DNA from: Dendrolimus kikuchii
Lineage: Eukaryota > Arthropoda > Insecta > Lepidoptera > Lasiocampidae
Direction of reading: 5' to 3'
Length of the DNA stretch: 64,000 nucleotides
NCBI GenBank assembly: GCA_019925095.2
Contig: CM034409.1
Coordinates: forward strand, 2,731,001-2,795,000
The translations under genes were made by a program, and so were the position numbers. Positions 53,223-63,024 of this stretch are shown here, piece by piece; the stretch's first letter is position 1; every line of letters begins with the position of its first letter. A model generated the notes under the pieces. The model saw only the letters and a program-made list of their open reading frames with translations, did no database searches and was not told where the DNA came from.

Positions 53223-53571
53223 GTAGAAAATAATAAAAAATTAAGAAAAAACAAAACCGCAGTCAAAAGTCACTATTTTTTTTCTCTATAATGTCTTGGA
53301 GTCGATGGCATCGAATTCAAGATGTTATTTTTTTTTAATATCATATTTATTTTCTCAATGATGGATGGTTGTACAATTTTAATCGTCTTCCTAATTCATG
53401 GCATTAATATTGAACTGTGCGAAGAATATGGCATTTTTAATACAGCAATAAACACTACACCTCCCGCTGCGTTGGTGGTCAATGACCTAAGTTACGTGGC
53501 TCTGTCTAGATTTTATTAGCTCCTAACACGATAGCCTTTGCTCTTACGTATCGAATACATTGTTGCTCTGT
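53223..53571. other. No gene seen
   Basis: AT-rich, with one chance frame of 65 codons that has no recognisable features. Confidence 0.4.
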
Positions 53572-53672
53572 AAATAATATAATAACAGCCCATTAACGTC
53601 CCACTGCTGGGTTCGGGACTCCTGTTGGGAACGGTCAGGACGGACACCCGCCACGCTTGACCAAGCCGTATA
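53572..53672 (-). mobile_element. SINE 3' body fragment
   Basis: AATAATATAATAACAGCCCA and CGCCACGCTTGACCAAGC are the inverse of the SINE body end seen at 680-790. Confidence 0.6.
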
Positions 53673-53700
53673 ATATATAGGTATTATATGTTTTTATCTA

Positions 53701-54068
53701 CTAGTGGTCGCCCAGTGGTCGAAATTCGATCAGAATGAATTTAAATTATAAGTTTGAACATTATTAAGGTTCTGTTGTCAAAGACTATACAGCTATAATC
53801 ACAGATTTCGCCAAGGCTACACTGTTAATTTGACTTGAATAATAAATAAAAGAGTATATATGCGTGTGTGTGTCAAATACATGGTGGTGTGTGTAATGTT
53901 TTTTTTTATTGATTTAATGTATTTTTTATGCATTTTTTTTTTTTTTAATGTTAGCATTCGTCGCTTCTTCTCTACATAAACTATAAGTGTGCGAAATTTC
54001 ATACTCCTCCGTCCGCGCAATTTTCGTAAAAAGGGGTACAAAGTTTTTGCTTCACGTATTAATATAAT
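53701..54068 (-). mobile_element. M family Helitron, complete
   Basis: CTAG at 53701, then TGGTCGCCCAGTGGTCGAAA, to GCTTCACGTATTAATATA. It is the fullest M copy, with (GT)n and poly(T) runs inside. Confidence 0.75.
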
Positions 54069-54204
54069 GATATATTAAGTCTATAATATAAAATTCTAAA
54101 AATGCCATGTCTGTACATTGATGCTATTTAAAAGAACTGGAATAGACTATATAAACGACAAAGAACACGATGCAATATATATTTCTTAGATTTCTTTTAT
54201 TATA

Positions 54205-54530
54205 AAGGCCCCGGCAGACGTTGTCGTGCTCTGAAAAAAAAACTAGGATCCGATCCCAGCGCCACCTACCGGTTCCAATTGTGGATTTAAACCATCCGGG
54301 GACCCACTCAAACACACAAAAACAATCACCAAAATCGCTCCAGGTGATTAGGAGGATTCTAAACCCGATCCCAGTGCCACCTACCGGTTCCAACAGGATA
54401 AAAAGTATTCTATGTCCGTCTCCTGGTTCTGTGCTATCTCTCCACCAATTTTCAGCCAAATCGGTACAGCCGTTCCTGAGTTATAAATAGTGTAACTAAC
54501 ACGACTTTCTTATCTTTTTATATATAATTC
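54205..54530 (-). mobile_element. Helitron, left member of a head-to-head pair
   Basis: GGCAGACGTTGTCGTGCTCT at its 3' end (CTAG lost) and GTAACTAACACGACTTTCTT at its 5' end. Two ATCCCAGCGCCACC/ATCCCAGTGCCACC blocks lie inside. Confidence 0.65.
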
Positions 54531-54715
54531 TTCTGTACGTGTGTTGACAGTGAACTCCTCCTAAACGGCTGGACCGATTTGAATGATTTTTTTTGTGTGT
54601 GTTCAAGTGGATTCGAGGATGGTTTAGATTCACAATTGGACCCGGTAGGTGGCGCTGGAATCGGGTTCTAAATTTTATTTCTTCAGGGCAGAACAACGTC
54701 TGCCGGGACAGCTAG
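54520..54715 (+). mobile_element. Helitron, right member of a head-to-head pair
   Basis: TATATAATTCTTCTGTACGT to CTGCCGGGACAGCTAG. Its 5' end abuts that of the minus-strand Helitron. Confidence 0.7.
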
Positions 54716-54781
54716 TATATATATATATAGATATTTATTTGCTTACCGTTTCGTAACAATATTGTTATTATTGTTTATCAA

Positions 54782-55460
54782 CTAGGACATGCCCGTGACT
54801 TCATTCCCGGGACACAGAGTACCCGCGGCATTTAAAAAAGAATGTAAGCTATCATTTTAGTGAAAACTTTGTCGGAATAAGCCAATTTTTATGCACCCGA
54901 ACAATTACAAACCACTCCCGGGAAAATTCCCGCAGGATTTCCGAGATAAAAACTAGCGCAGATTTTAAGTCTAAGAATTAACTGTCGTTCAGCGAAAACC
55001 GCATCGAAATCGGCCCAGAAGTTTTTACGTGAATCCCGAACAAAGAGACAGGTCGCCAAACAGATAAACAGACAAAAAAATTGCATCGTGTTCTCCATCG
55101 TTTGTTTTTTTTAAATAGCTTCAATGTACAGATACGGCATGGTTAGAATTGTATAATATCATACATAACTTCACGCCAGTTCCCTTGCGGCGTAGGCACG
55201 AACAACAGAGCGCCATTCAGGCTTATTCTTACACACCTCACTTGCTTCTTTCACATTCATAACTCTAGTCATGCACGCTCATCTGTTCTTAAGGCTTCTG
55301 ACATCACCTGCTAGTACACGATCAATTTGATCATGGAAGGTGCGTCGTGGCCTTCCACGACTTCTGCATCCATCCACTTTTGCATTGTGTATCTGTTTAG
55401 TCATTCTTTCATCATGCATTCTTTCCACATGCCCGAACCACCGGATAATAATATCATAGA
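54782..55460 (-). mobile_element. Helitron carrying an R insertion
   Basis: CTAG at 54782 and ATAATATCATAGA at 55460. GGGAAAATTCCCGCAGGATT and AATCGGCCCAGAAGTTTTTA match the Helitron at 41701-42083. Confidence 0.65.
55153..55458 (-). mobile_element. R family copy with 11-bp target duplication
   Basis: ATAATATCATA at 55153-55163 and 55448-55458, inside the 5' end of a Helitron. The copy stops at CCCGAACCACCGG. Confidence 0.85.
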
Positions 55461-55867
55461 TAAAATATGGTATTAGATATTAGTATAGATAGATAGATGT
55501 ATTCCAAGTTTGTCTAGATCCGTTGCCACATATAAGGGCTATACAATAAATCAAAACAACCAAGTGGTTGATTCAACATCACTCGTCTGCAATCCAGTTA
55601 GCAACAATGTTGCTTTTCTACTGATAGGTAAAACGGGTTAAGCGATAAAAAAAAGCTTGACAAGATTGAAAGGAGAATGTAATGGTTACTTGTCTAAACG
55701 TCTTTTTTCTTTGATAGCTAATTTTCTTCGCGCAAGTTTTATGTTATGTACTTATTTCTATTTTAGGATTGTATCCCTTAAAGCCGATTCACACGGGACC
55801 CGTCATTGACGATTCGTAAGAAAAAAAAGTGCGCGTTTCGGGACGCCCGACAGAAGTGATGACTTAA
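55461..55867. other. No gene seen
   Basis: Unclassified sequence with no coding frame. Confidence 0.35.
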
Positions 55868-55970
55868 ACTAATATAAGTTGAACTATTTAATATTGAAAT
55901 TGTTTAACTTGAGAAAAGCTTAGGTTATTACTTAAATTTTATGTATATTAATATGATAATGTAAGGAAAG
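55868..55970. repeat. Recent duplicate of 31384-31485
   Basis: AGTTGAACTATTTAATATTG to GATAATGTAAGGAAAGGTTA, with flanks that differ from those at 31.4 kb. Confidence 0.8.
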
Positions 55971-56006
55971 GTTAATAAAATAAATAATAAAAAAAAGGAT
56001 ATAAAG

Positions 56007-56394
56007 GTTATAATAATAGCTTTAGAAATAAGTTATTTTATACTTTTTAGTTTTTGACGTCGGTTTTTTTGAACGAAGTTTTTTTATTTTATTTGTTACT
56101 TTTTAGTGTCTAGCTATGTATGGGTAGACCTACGAAAGGTGCCGCGCTCCTTAAAAAAATATAGGTCCCGAGAAACGGGAACAAAAAAATGTTCGTAAAA
56201 TGAAAACTACTCGGCCAAACTATGTTAAATTTTTAGGGGACCAAATGGCAGCTATTCCGCGTCGAACAAAAAAAGAATCACGCAAATCGGATCATAAATC
56301 TCGGAGTAATCGGTGAACATACATAAAAAAAAAACAAAAAAAAAAGATCCCGACGAATTGAGAACCTTCCCCTTTTTTTGAAGTCGGTTAAAAA
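56007..56394 (+). mobile_element. Q family element, copy 5, half palindrome
   Basis: AATAGCTTTAGAAATAAGTT (one palindrome arm) continues into GTGTCTAGCTATGTATGGGT and one body unit, ending TTTTTTGAAGTCGGTTAAAA. Confidence 0.75.
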
Positions 56395-56611
56395 ATGAAA
56401 TATGATTATGATATTGTGCTTTATGATTTTCATATGGGCGCAGCGTAGCGTGCGAATTAGAGGCGCGGGCCGGCGCGCCCAAACAACAGGCTGTAGTAAC
56501 CAATTATGATGATTGCATAAATTGGCACGAATCATCCTCTTAATGCTGTTTACTAGTAATTTCTCGAACAATGGTTTTTAAACCATCTGTATAACAGCTA
56601 CGATGGGAACA

Positions 56612-56903
56612 GGTTTTTTTTATTGCATGAGTTCAGCAGACAGGCAGACGGCCCACTTGATGAAAAGCGGCTACTGTCGCCTATAGACATTTGCAACACC
56701 AAAGGATGCCCGACTGGATGGCTACCACCCCTGGTCTAAAGTATGTCGCCATAACAACCTCGAGTTGTGTTTCGGTATTAGTGGCCAGGTTCCAGTCTCC
56801 CTAAAGAGAGCAGCAGCGCATTTGTAGCACCTTTGATGTTGCAGATGTTCACAGGCGATGGTAACCGCTTTCCATTAATTGGGCCGTCTGCCTGTCTGTT
56901 GAA
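56612..56903. repeat. Two P fragments head to head
   Basis: 56612-56705 is a minus-strand P tail (TTTTTTTTATTGCATGAG to CAACACCAAAGG). It joins directly to a plus-strand P 3' portion (ATGCCCGACTGGATGGCTAC to GCCTGTCTGTTGAACG). The outer roughly 90 bp can pair. Confidence 0.75.
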
Positions 56904-57104
56904 CGATTGTCTATTGTTTGCCCAAATTGTTTGTTTACCATAAAAGTTATGTGACATACTCTTGTTTGACCTTACATTAGATTCCATAATGACACGAGTG
57001 CCATACGTATGGTTATCCATTTTATATTTCAACGCCATACTAAATTAATTTCACCGTAGAAAATTAATCTAACGCCTTTGTCTTAAAAAGCCATTGGCTT
57101 TCTA

Positions 57105-57200
57105 TCACTTCGCCGGCCGCTGCCGCGGCACGCTCGCTTCGCTCGCTCGGCTCGTGCGTTGTTTTTCATGTTCTAACCTAACCTAACCAAACCTAAACCT
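57105..57200. repeat. GC-rich island with telomere-like CCTAA words
   Basis: CGCCGGCCGCTGCCGCGGCA and CGCTCGCTTCGCTCGCTCGG are followed by TAACCTAACCTAACCAAACC. CCTAA is the complement of the insect telomere unit TTAGG, here only about three exact units. Confidence 0.6.
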
Positions 57201-57204
57201 ATTG

Positions 57205-57475
57205 ATCGTTTAGTTTAAACCGATTTTATGATTTTTTTCTAGAAGCAATTTCGATAGCAAATGATGTTATGGCATATGATAATTACGCCATATAATGATT
57301 ATAACAAATGATGTTATTGAAACTGACTTTATGGGAAACAAAGTTTCTAGCACGTGACTAATATAGTAAACAATGAATATGACATATAAAATTATGAGAA
57401 ACAATATTATGTCTGTTGACCAGTATAGCAGATGAAATTATGGTAAATGAAATTCTGGCAAGTGGTTCTGGCTAG
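57205..57475. repeat. Degenerate AAATGATGTTATGG-like repeats
   Basis: Variants such as AAATGATGTTATGG, AAATGATGTTATTG, AAATTATGAGAAACAATATT and GAAATTATGGTAAATGAAAT recur at irregular spacing. Order and period are not fixed. Confidence 0.45.
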
Positions 57476-57837
57476 AAAAAAAAAACCAGTCGAATTTAGA
57501 ACCACCTTTTTCATGTCCGCCAATAATTGCGGGCGTTCTCTATATTTAATACTAGTCTATAAACATTAGGGACTTTATAGTCTCGCGTGGCATGTTGAAA
57601 TGGGATTTGCATGACAAATTAATGCAAATACACCTTAATGTTTTTATTAAAATTACACTTTCTGTATATTAATTTAGTTCCAGTGGAAAATGCACGGACT
57701 TTAAATTGTTTTAATAACTTTAATGCTTTCAAAGCTTTACTGTCTACTAAGGCTTGTGTATTTGATAGTCACGCTAGAATTTTAAAATTATATGATGCAG
57801 TTCGACAAATGAGGTTGGCACTTCAGTATATTGTATA
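57476..57837. other. No convincing gene
   Basis: A plus-strand frame (57638-57841) reads into the next Helitron and has no recognised domain. Confidence 0.35.
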
Positions 57838-58252
57838 CTAGCTGACCCGTGCCCACTTCGCTGGGCATCAGAAAATAAATAAAAAATACTTATTATTCAT
57901 CACAATTAAATATACCCTATGTCACTCAGGAATAATGTAACTTTCCAGTGGTGAAAGAATTTTCAAAATCGATTTAGTAAAGTATCTCGGTCTAAAGTAT
58001 GTCGCCATAACAACCTTCGAGTTGTGTCCCGGCATTAGTGACCAGGTTCCAGTTTTCCTTAAGAGAGCAGCAGCGCATTTGTAGCACCTTTGGTGTTGCA
58101 AATGTCCATAGGCGATGGTAACCGCTTTCCACCAAGTGGGCCATTTGCCTGTCTGCTGATCTCCTGCAATAAAAAAAAAAAAAAAAGTAGATCCAGAGAT
58201 TACCCCCTACAACGTCACAAACTCACAAACTTTACCTCTTTATTATATTAAG
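57838..58252 (-). mobile_element. Helitron carrying a P insertion
   Basis: CTAG at 57838 with GCTGACCCGTGCCCACTTCG. At the right, AACGTCACAAACTCACAAAC and TTTACCTCTTTATTATATTA are the inverse of a Lep1-like 5' end. A P copy splits ATCGATTTAGTA from GTAGATCCAGAG. Confidence 0.7.
57985..58183 (+). repeat. P family, 3' two thirds
   Basis: TCTAAAGTATGTCGCCATAA to CTCCTGCAATAAAAAAAAAA. Confidence 0.85.
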
Positions 58253-58267
58253 TATAGTAGATATATA

Positions 58268-59738
58268 CAGTGAAACCTGGTTAAGTGGGACCTGGATAAG
58301 TGAGAAACCTTCATAACTGGAACTTATGCTGAGGTCCCAACACTTGGCACTGAATTACCCCTGTTAGTGGGACGAAGCAGACCTCTATATCTGGGATTCG
58401 TTCTTTCGATTTATCATCATAGTTACCTCAAACAGGGCGTTCTATTAGTAGCTCACAACGCCCAAAATGCTCAGTTAGCCGTTCCACAAGGCGACCGCCG
58501 TCGTTGTGGTCGTGGCGAAAACGTCACTAATGACGTCATCATTCTCGATCACACAACGCTCACAATGACCCATATCAATAGGCGGGTCGAATAGCCGTTC
58601 CACTTGGGTTAACACACAAGTGGAACGGGATAAATCGCGGTCGTTGTGAGTCCCTAATGGAACGTAGCCTATAACTGAGACAGCGAGTGAATTTTATATG
58701 CATTCACCTCTGTAACTGAGATAACATCGTTCTGTTTGTTTACTTACTTATTCTTATTCTACCAGCAAACAAACTAAAATGGCAGATTTTTATAATTGAT
58801 ACATTCTGTTTCCTTATTTGTAATACGTGTAAACATGCTTGAATATTTTTTTTATTACATTTGTATGATTACTCTTGTTAATGTGCTTTTAGCAGGGATG
58901 GAAGGTACACCGCTGATATAGAAAGAAGAGCGAATTTAGGGAATAGTGTAAATGGAGCGTTAAGTAAACTTCTAGGCGCTAAGAACCTCAGCCAGAAGGC
59001 CCAGCTCGCCGTACACAACGCGGTGCTGGTACCTACGCTCACGTATGGAAGCGAGAGTTGGGTATGGAAGAGAGAGCATGAAAGTAGAGTAAACGCGCAA
59101 AATCTGCGGAGTTACGCTCGCGGACCGCGTTCGTAATACCGAAGTAAGAAAGAGAGTTGGTCTGAAAGAGAGTGTCGGGGTGAAGGTAAGGAAAGGAATG
59201 CTCCGGTGGTTCGGGCATGTGGAAAGAATGCATGATGAAAGAATGACTAAACAGATATACAATGCAAAAGTGGATGGATGCAGAAGTCGTGGAAGGCCAC
59301 GACACATCTTCCATGATCAAATTGATCGTGTACTAGCAGAAGGTGTCAGGAGCCTTAAGAACAGACGAGCATGCAAGAGTTATGAATGTCAAAGAAGCAA
59401 GTGAGGTGTGTAAGAATAAGCCTAAATGGCGCTCTGTTGTTCGTGCCTACCCCGCAAGGGAACTGGCGTGAAGTTATGTATGTATGTTTGTACGTACTCT
59501 TGTTATTTTTTTTTATTATAACTCATTTATAATGTTTACATAACACGTTATTTTATTTAATAATCGCACCTCTATAACTGAAATAAGCTGTATTCTGACC
59601 TCTATTAATGGAACCCTCTGTAAATGAGACAGATATTTATTTATACCTGGATATCTGAGACACTGGGTAAGTGGAATAACACTATAAGTGAAACCACATT
59701 GCAGGTCCCTTGATGTCTCACTTAACCAGGTTTCACTG
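58268..59738. mobile_element. pogo/Tc1-like DNA transposon remnant with iterated internal motif
   Basis: CAGTGAAACCTGGTTAAGTG at the left and CACTTAACCAGGTTTCACTG at the right are perfect 20-bp inverted ends. TA precedes the left end; AA follows the right. CCTnnnTAAnTGrGA-like words repeat about every 15-30 bp inside both ends. Without the nested R copy it is about 850 bp. No transposase frame remains. Confidence 0.75.
58870..59505 (+). mobile_element. R family, longest copy, with 11-bp target duplication
   Basis: TACTCTTGTTA at 58870-58880 and 59495-59505. The plus strand includes the reverse-transcriptase thumb side (ERRANLGNSVNGALSKLL, NAVLVPTLTYGSESWVWKRE) before DRVRNTEVRKRVGLKES. The frame is broken near NAQNLRSYARGPRS and again where GTGATGTCAGG is shortened to GTGTCAGG. 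Confidence 0.9.
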
Positions 59739-59739
59739 A

Positions 59740-59788
59740 ATATATTTGGGGAGTTTACCCTGCTGCTGCGCTGCGGGTCAACTTCTAG
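59740..59788 (+). mobile_element. Helitron 3' terminus
   Basis: GGAGTTTACCCTGCTGCTGC, GCTGCGGGTCAACTTCTAG. It directly follows the DNA transposon, which may have inserted into this Helitron. Confidence 0.55.
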
Positions 59789-60110
59789 TATAGTATAGGT
59801 TTACATAGATATTGGAGAGATAAAGATTAATTAGTTGTGTTAAGTATGCGATGATATTGCGCATGCCTATATAAGAATCATTTATACTTTTTTCGACTTG
59901 GCTATTCAAAATAGTCCCCCGTAACTAGCATTGGCGACTAGAAATGTGACAACGAACCTACATGGCAAAAACAAGCCCGTATTGTCACGGTGTTTGCACT
60001 AAGTACACCTGCCTTAAGGGTATTGCACTATACAGCACAAGTTCCCCATTAATAATGCATCATATACAATTCACACTGGATGGTGTCTTAAGTACTCGTA
60101 GCAATAGAAT
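59789..60110. other. No gene seen
   Basis: Mixed sequence. A frame at 59962-60243 runs into the M element and is not supported. Confidence 0.35.
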
Positions 60111-60243
60111 TTATATATTAATACGTGAAGCAAAAACTTTGTACCCTCTTTTTACGAAAATTGCGCGGACGGAGGAGTATATGAAATTTCGCACACTTAT
60201 AGTTTATATAGAAAAGAAGCGACGAATGCTAATATTTTTTTAA
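60111..60243 (+). mobile_element. M family Helitron, 5' part
   Basis: ATATTAATACGTGAAGC, AAAATTGCGCGGACGGAGGA, CACACTTATAGTTTATATAG. It has an intact site where the 27-kb copy is interrupted. Confidence 0.7.
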
Positions 60244-60245
60244 CT

Positions 60246-61262
60246 ACAAAACGCTTCCGGGAAAATTCCCGCGAGATTCCCGGGATAAAAAATATCACAC
60301 ATTTTATTACATAAAATTTTCTATCGATCAGTGAAAGAATCACATTGGAATTCGATTGTTTTGTTAATCTGGCCATTTTAAATCATTCCAAGAAAAACTC
60401 CCGCGGGATTCCCGGGATTAGAAATATCACATATTTTATTACATAAAATTTGCTATCGATCAGTGAAAAAAACGCATTGGAATTAGATGTTTTTGTTAAT
60501 CTGGCCATTTTATATCATTCCCAGAAAAACTCCCGCGGGATTCCCGGGATAAAAAATATCAAACATTTCATTACATAAAATTTGCTATCGATCAGTGAAA
60601 AAATCGCATTGGAATTCGATTATTTTGTTAATCTGGCCATTTTATATCATTCCCAGAAAAACTAGCGCGGGATTCCCGGGATAAAAAATATCAAACATTT
60701 TATTACATAAAATTTGCTATCGATCAGTGAAAAAATCGCATTGGAATTCGATTGTTTTGTTAATCTGGCCATTTTAAATCATTCCCAGAAAAACTCCCGC
60801 GGGATTCCCGGGATAAAAAATATCAAACATTTTATTACATAAAATTTGCTATCGATCAGTGAAAAAATCGCATTGGAATTCGATTGTTTTGTTAATCTGG
60901 CCATTTTAAATCATTCCCAGAAAAACTCCCGCGGGATTCCCGGGATAAAAAATATCAAACATTTTATTACATAAAATTTGCTATCGATCAGTGAAGAAAT
61001 CGCATTGGAATTCGATGTTTTTGTTAATCTGGCCATTTTATGTCATTCCCAGAAAAAATCCCGCGGGATTCCCGGGATAAAAAATATCACATATTTTATA
61101 ACATAAAATTTACTATCGATCAGTGAAGAAATCGCATTGGCATTCGATGTTTTTGTTAATCTGGCCATTTTATATCATTCCCAGAAAAATTCCCGCGTGA
61201 TTCCCAGAATAAAAAGTAGCGCAGATTTTAAGTCCACCAAATTGCTGATACATTATGTAATA
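60246..61262 (-). repeat. 132-bp tandem array inside a Helitron relic
   Basis: ATTCCCGGGA-like landmarks recur at about 60275, 60408, 60540, 60672, 60803, 60935, 61068 and 61200. Each unit contains CCCGCGGGATTCCCGGGAT, GCTATCGATCAGTGAAAAAA and AATCTGGCCATTTTA. The right flank AAGTAGCGCAGATTTTAAGT matches unamplified Helitron sequence at 54950. Confidence 0.95.
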
Positions 61263-61264
61263 AA

Positions 61265-61602
61265 TCTATATATATAAAAGAAAGTCGTGTTAGTTACACT
61301 ATTTATAACTCGAAGAACGGCAGTACCGATTTTGCTGAAAATTGGTGGGGAGGTAGCTTAGAATCAAGAGACGGACATAGGATACTTTTTATCCCGTTGG
61401 AACCGGTAGGTGGCGCTGAGATCGGGTTCTAGAATCCTTCTAATCGCCTAGAGCGATTTTGGTGATTTTGTTTTTGTGTTTTTGAGTGGGCCCCCGGATG
61501 ATTTAAATCCACAATTGCAACCGGTAGGTGGCGCTTTGATCGGGTCCTAGATTTTTATTTTTTCAGAGCAGGACAACATCTGCCGGTGCCGGATAATACT
61601 AA
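61265..61602 (+). mobile_element. Non-autonomous Helitron
   Basis: TCTATATATATAAAAGAAAG to GCCGGATAATACTAA, with the CTAG terminus changed to CTAA. GGTAGGTGGCGCTGAGATCG and GGTAGGTGGCGCTTTGATCG are internal repeats. Confidence 0.7.
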
Positions 61603-61627
61603 ATAAATTCTTAGTAAAAAATCTTTA

Positions 61628-61675
61628 TTAAGTTATTTTATACTATTTAGTTTTTTGAAGTCGGTTTTTTTTTGT
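61628..61675. repeat. Q family arm fragment
   Basis: AAGTTATTTTATACTATTTA and TTTTTTGAAGTCGGTTTTTT. Confidence 0.6.
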
Positions 61676-61875
61676 TATTACAAATTTAGATAGTGATCTT
61701 TGACTAGTTTATTAAAGGATATGAGTGACTACACTTCTGATGCTGATGGGATACACATTTACCTCCATTAGTCATCATTGCATTGTACTTTGTTTTTTAA
61801 CGATTTTTATAACTTTTATTCATTCCTATAATCGTCTATCTAATATAATTTATTAAACTAAAACATTATAACCGT
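61676..61875. other. No gene seen
   Basis: AT-rich spacer. Confidence 0.35.

Positions 61876-61928
<53 letters not shown>
61876..61928. repeat. (TA)n microsatellite
   Basis: About 26 TA units, immediately before a P copy. Confidence 0.95.
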
Positions 61929-61929
<1 letters not shown>

Positions 61930-61931
<2 letters not shown>

Positions 61932-62243
61932 TATCCGTGCAGGAACGGAGCAAGAATACAATTTCCTGCGGCCGGGCGGCCTGTCGTAAGAGGCGACTTA
62001 ACAACCCACAGCCAGGTGGTAGGGCATTTGCCCGACTGGATGGCTACCACCCCTGGTCTAAAGTATGTCGCCATAACAATCTTGACTTGTGTTCCGGTAT
62101 TAGTGATCAGGTTCCAGTTTCCCTTAAGAGAGCAGCAGCGCATTTGTAGCAACTTTGGTGTTGCAAATGTCCATAGGCAATGGTAACCGCTTTTCATCAA
62201 GTGGGCCGTATGCCTGTCTGCTGATCTCCTGCAATAAAAAAAA
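61930..62243 (+). repeat. P family, complete copy
   Basis: TTATCCGTGCAGGAACGG to CTCCTGCAATAAAAAAAA. All P landmarks are present. Confidence 0.9.
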
Positions 62244-62392
62244 ATAACCTATTATTACCCAATAATAAAAAATAAACTAAATATTAACAATTAGATAAAA
62301 ACTAAACTAAATTATAAATAAGTATATATATACAAATTAAAATTAAACTTTAAAATGCATTATACTTATATTATTTGCTTTTAAATTTTCAG

Positions 62393-62564
62393 GTCCACCG
62401 TGTCCTGCAGGAGACAAAGGGTTGCGACCAAGAATCCACAGCAGAGACTGAAAATTGAAACGAAGACGAAAATATATTAAAAAAATGATTGACAAAGTCC
62501 CTGTACTGTTGAAATGAACGGAATCTTTCAATATCTTAAAGTATAGTTCTTGCATTGCACGAAG
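62393..62564 (+). other. Candidate internal exon, probably untranslated
   Basis: TTATTTGCTTTTAAATTTTCAG precedes it in two parts as a good 3' splice site (AG at 62391-62392), and GCACGAAG|GTAAGC follows as a strong donor. All three frames contain stops, so it would be 3' untranslated sequence of the CABIT gene or a leader exon of another gene. It is single-copy here and free of repeats. Confidence 0.4.
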
Positions 62565-63024
62565 GTAAGCGGCCTTTAATCCTGGGGCCCTGCTTTTGTA
62601 ATATCTTGGTGCTGCGAAAATATATTATACAATTCCATTGCGTTAATGTCGAAAGTTTGTATTCTACTCAAACCACAATATCATCTCGATACAGTCACGG
62701 TAGAATAATTGAAAAGTTACCAAAAAATTATAAACATTTATTTCGCAAATTTTCGCTTATAAAAACGCTTCTAATGATAGTGTGGCGCGCTGCGGCCAAA
62801 TCATTGGAATTAGCAGAATATCGAAATCAGCCAAACCTACGATTGAGATGTTTTTGATGAGATAGTAATAGAAAGAAAGAAAGAAAATAACTTTATTTAG
62901 GACAAATTATATAAATACAGTATAAATGCTAACAAATTTAAAAACTAAAGTAATATAATTTCGACCCAAAAGGGGCGTCAGTCTCAGCATAGTGCCGGTC
63001 GATTAAAACCAGCGCTGATCTTCC
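62565..63024. other. No convincing gene; (GAAA)n near 62870
   Basis: An open frame at 62555-62857 (+) crosses the splice donor and has no recognised domain. AGAAAGAAAGAAAGAAAATA with ACTTTATTTAGGACAAAT behind it looks like a LINE tail in reverse. Confidence 0.4.

Noticed and set aside
57638..57841. 67-codon frame ending in a Helitron.
   Set aside because: The stop lies in the Helitron end and nothing in the protein is recognised.
58367..58594. 75-codon frame inside the DNA transposon as a transposase.
   Set aside because: Too short, with no catalytic motif or DNA-binding helix pattern.
60246..61262. CRISPR or coding repeat.
   Set aside because: The 132-bp units are directly tandem, contain stops in all frames and derive from Helitron sequence.
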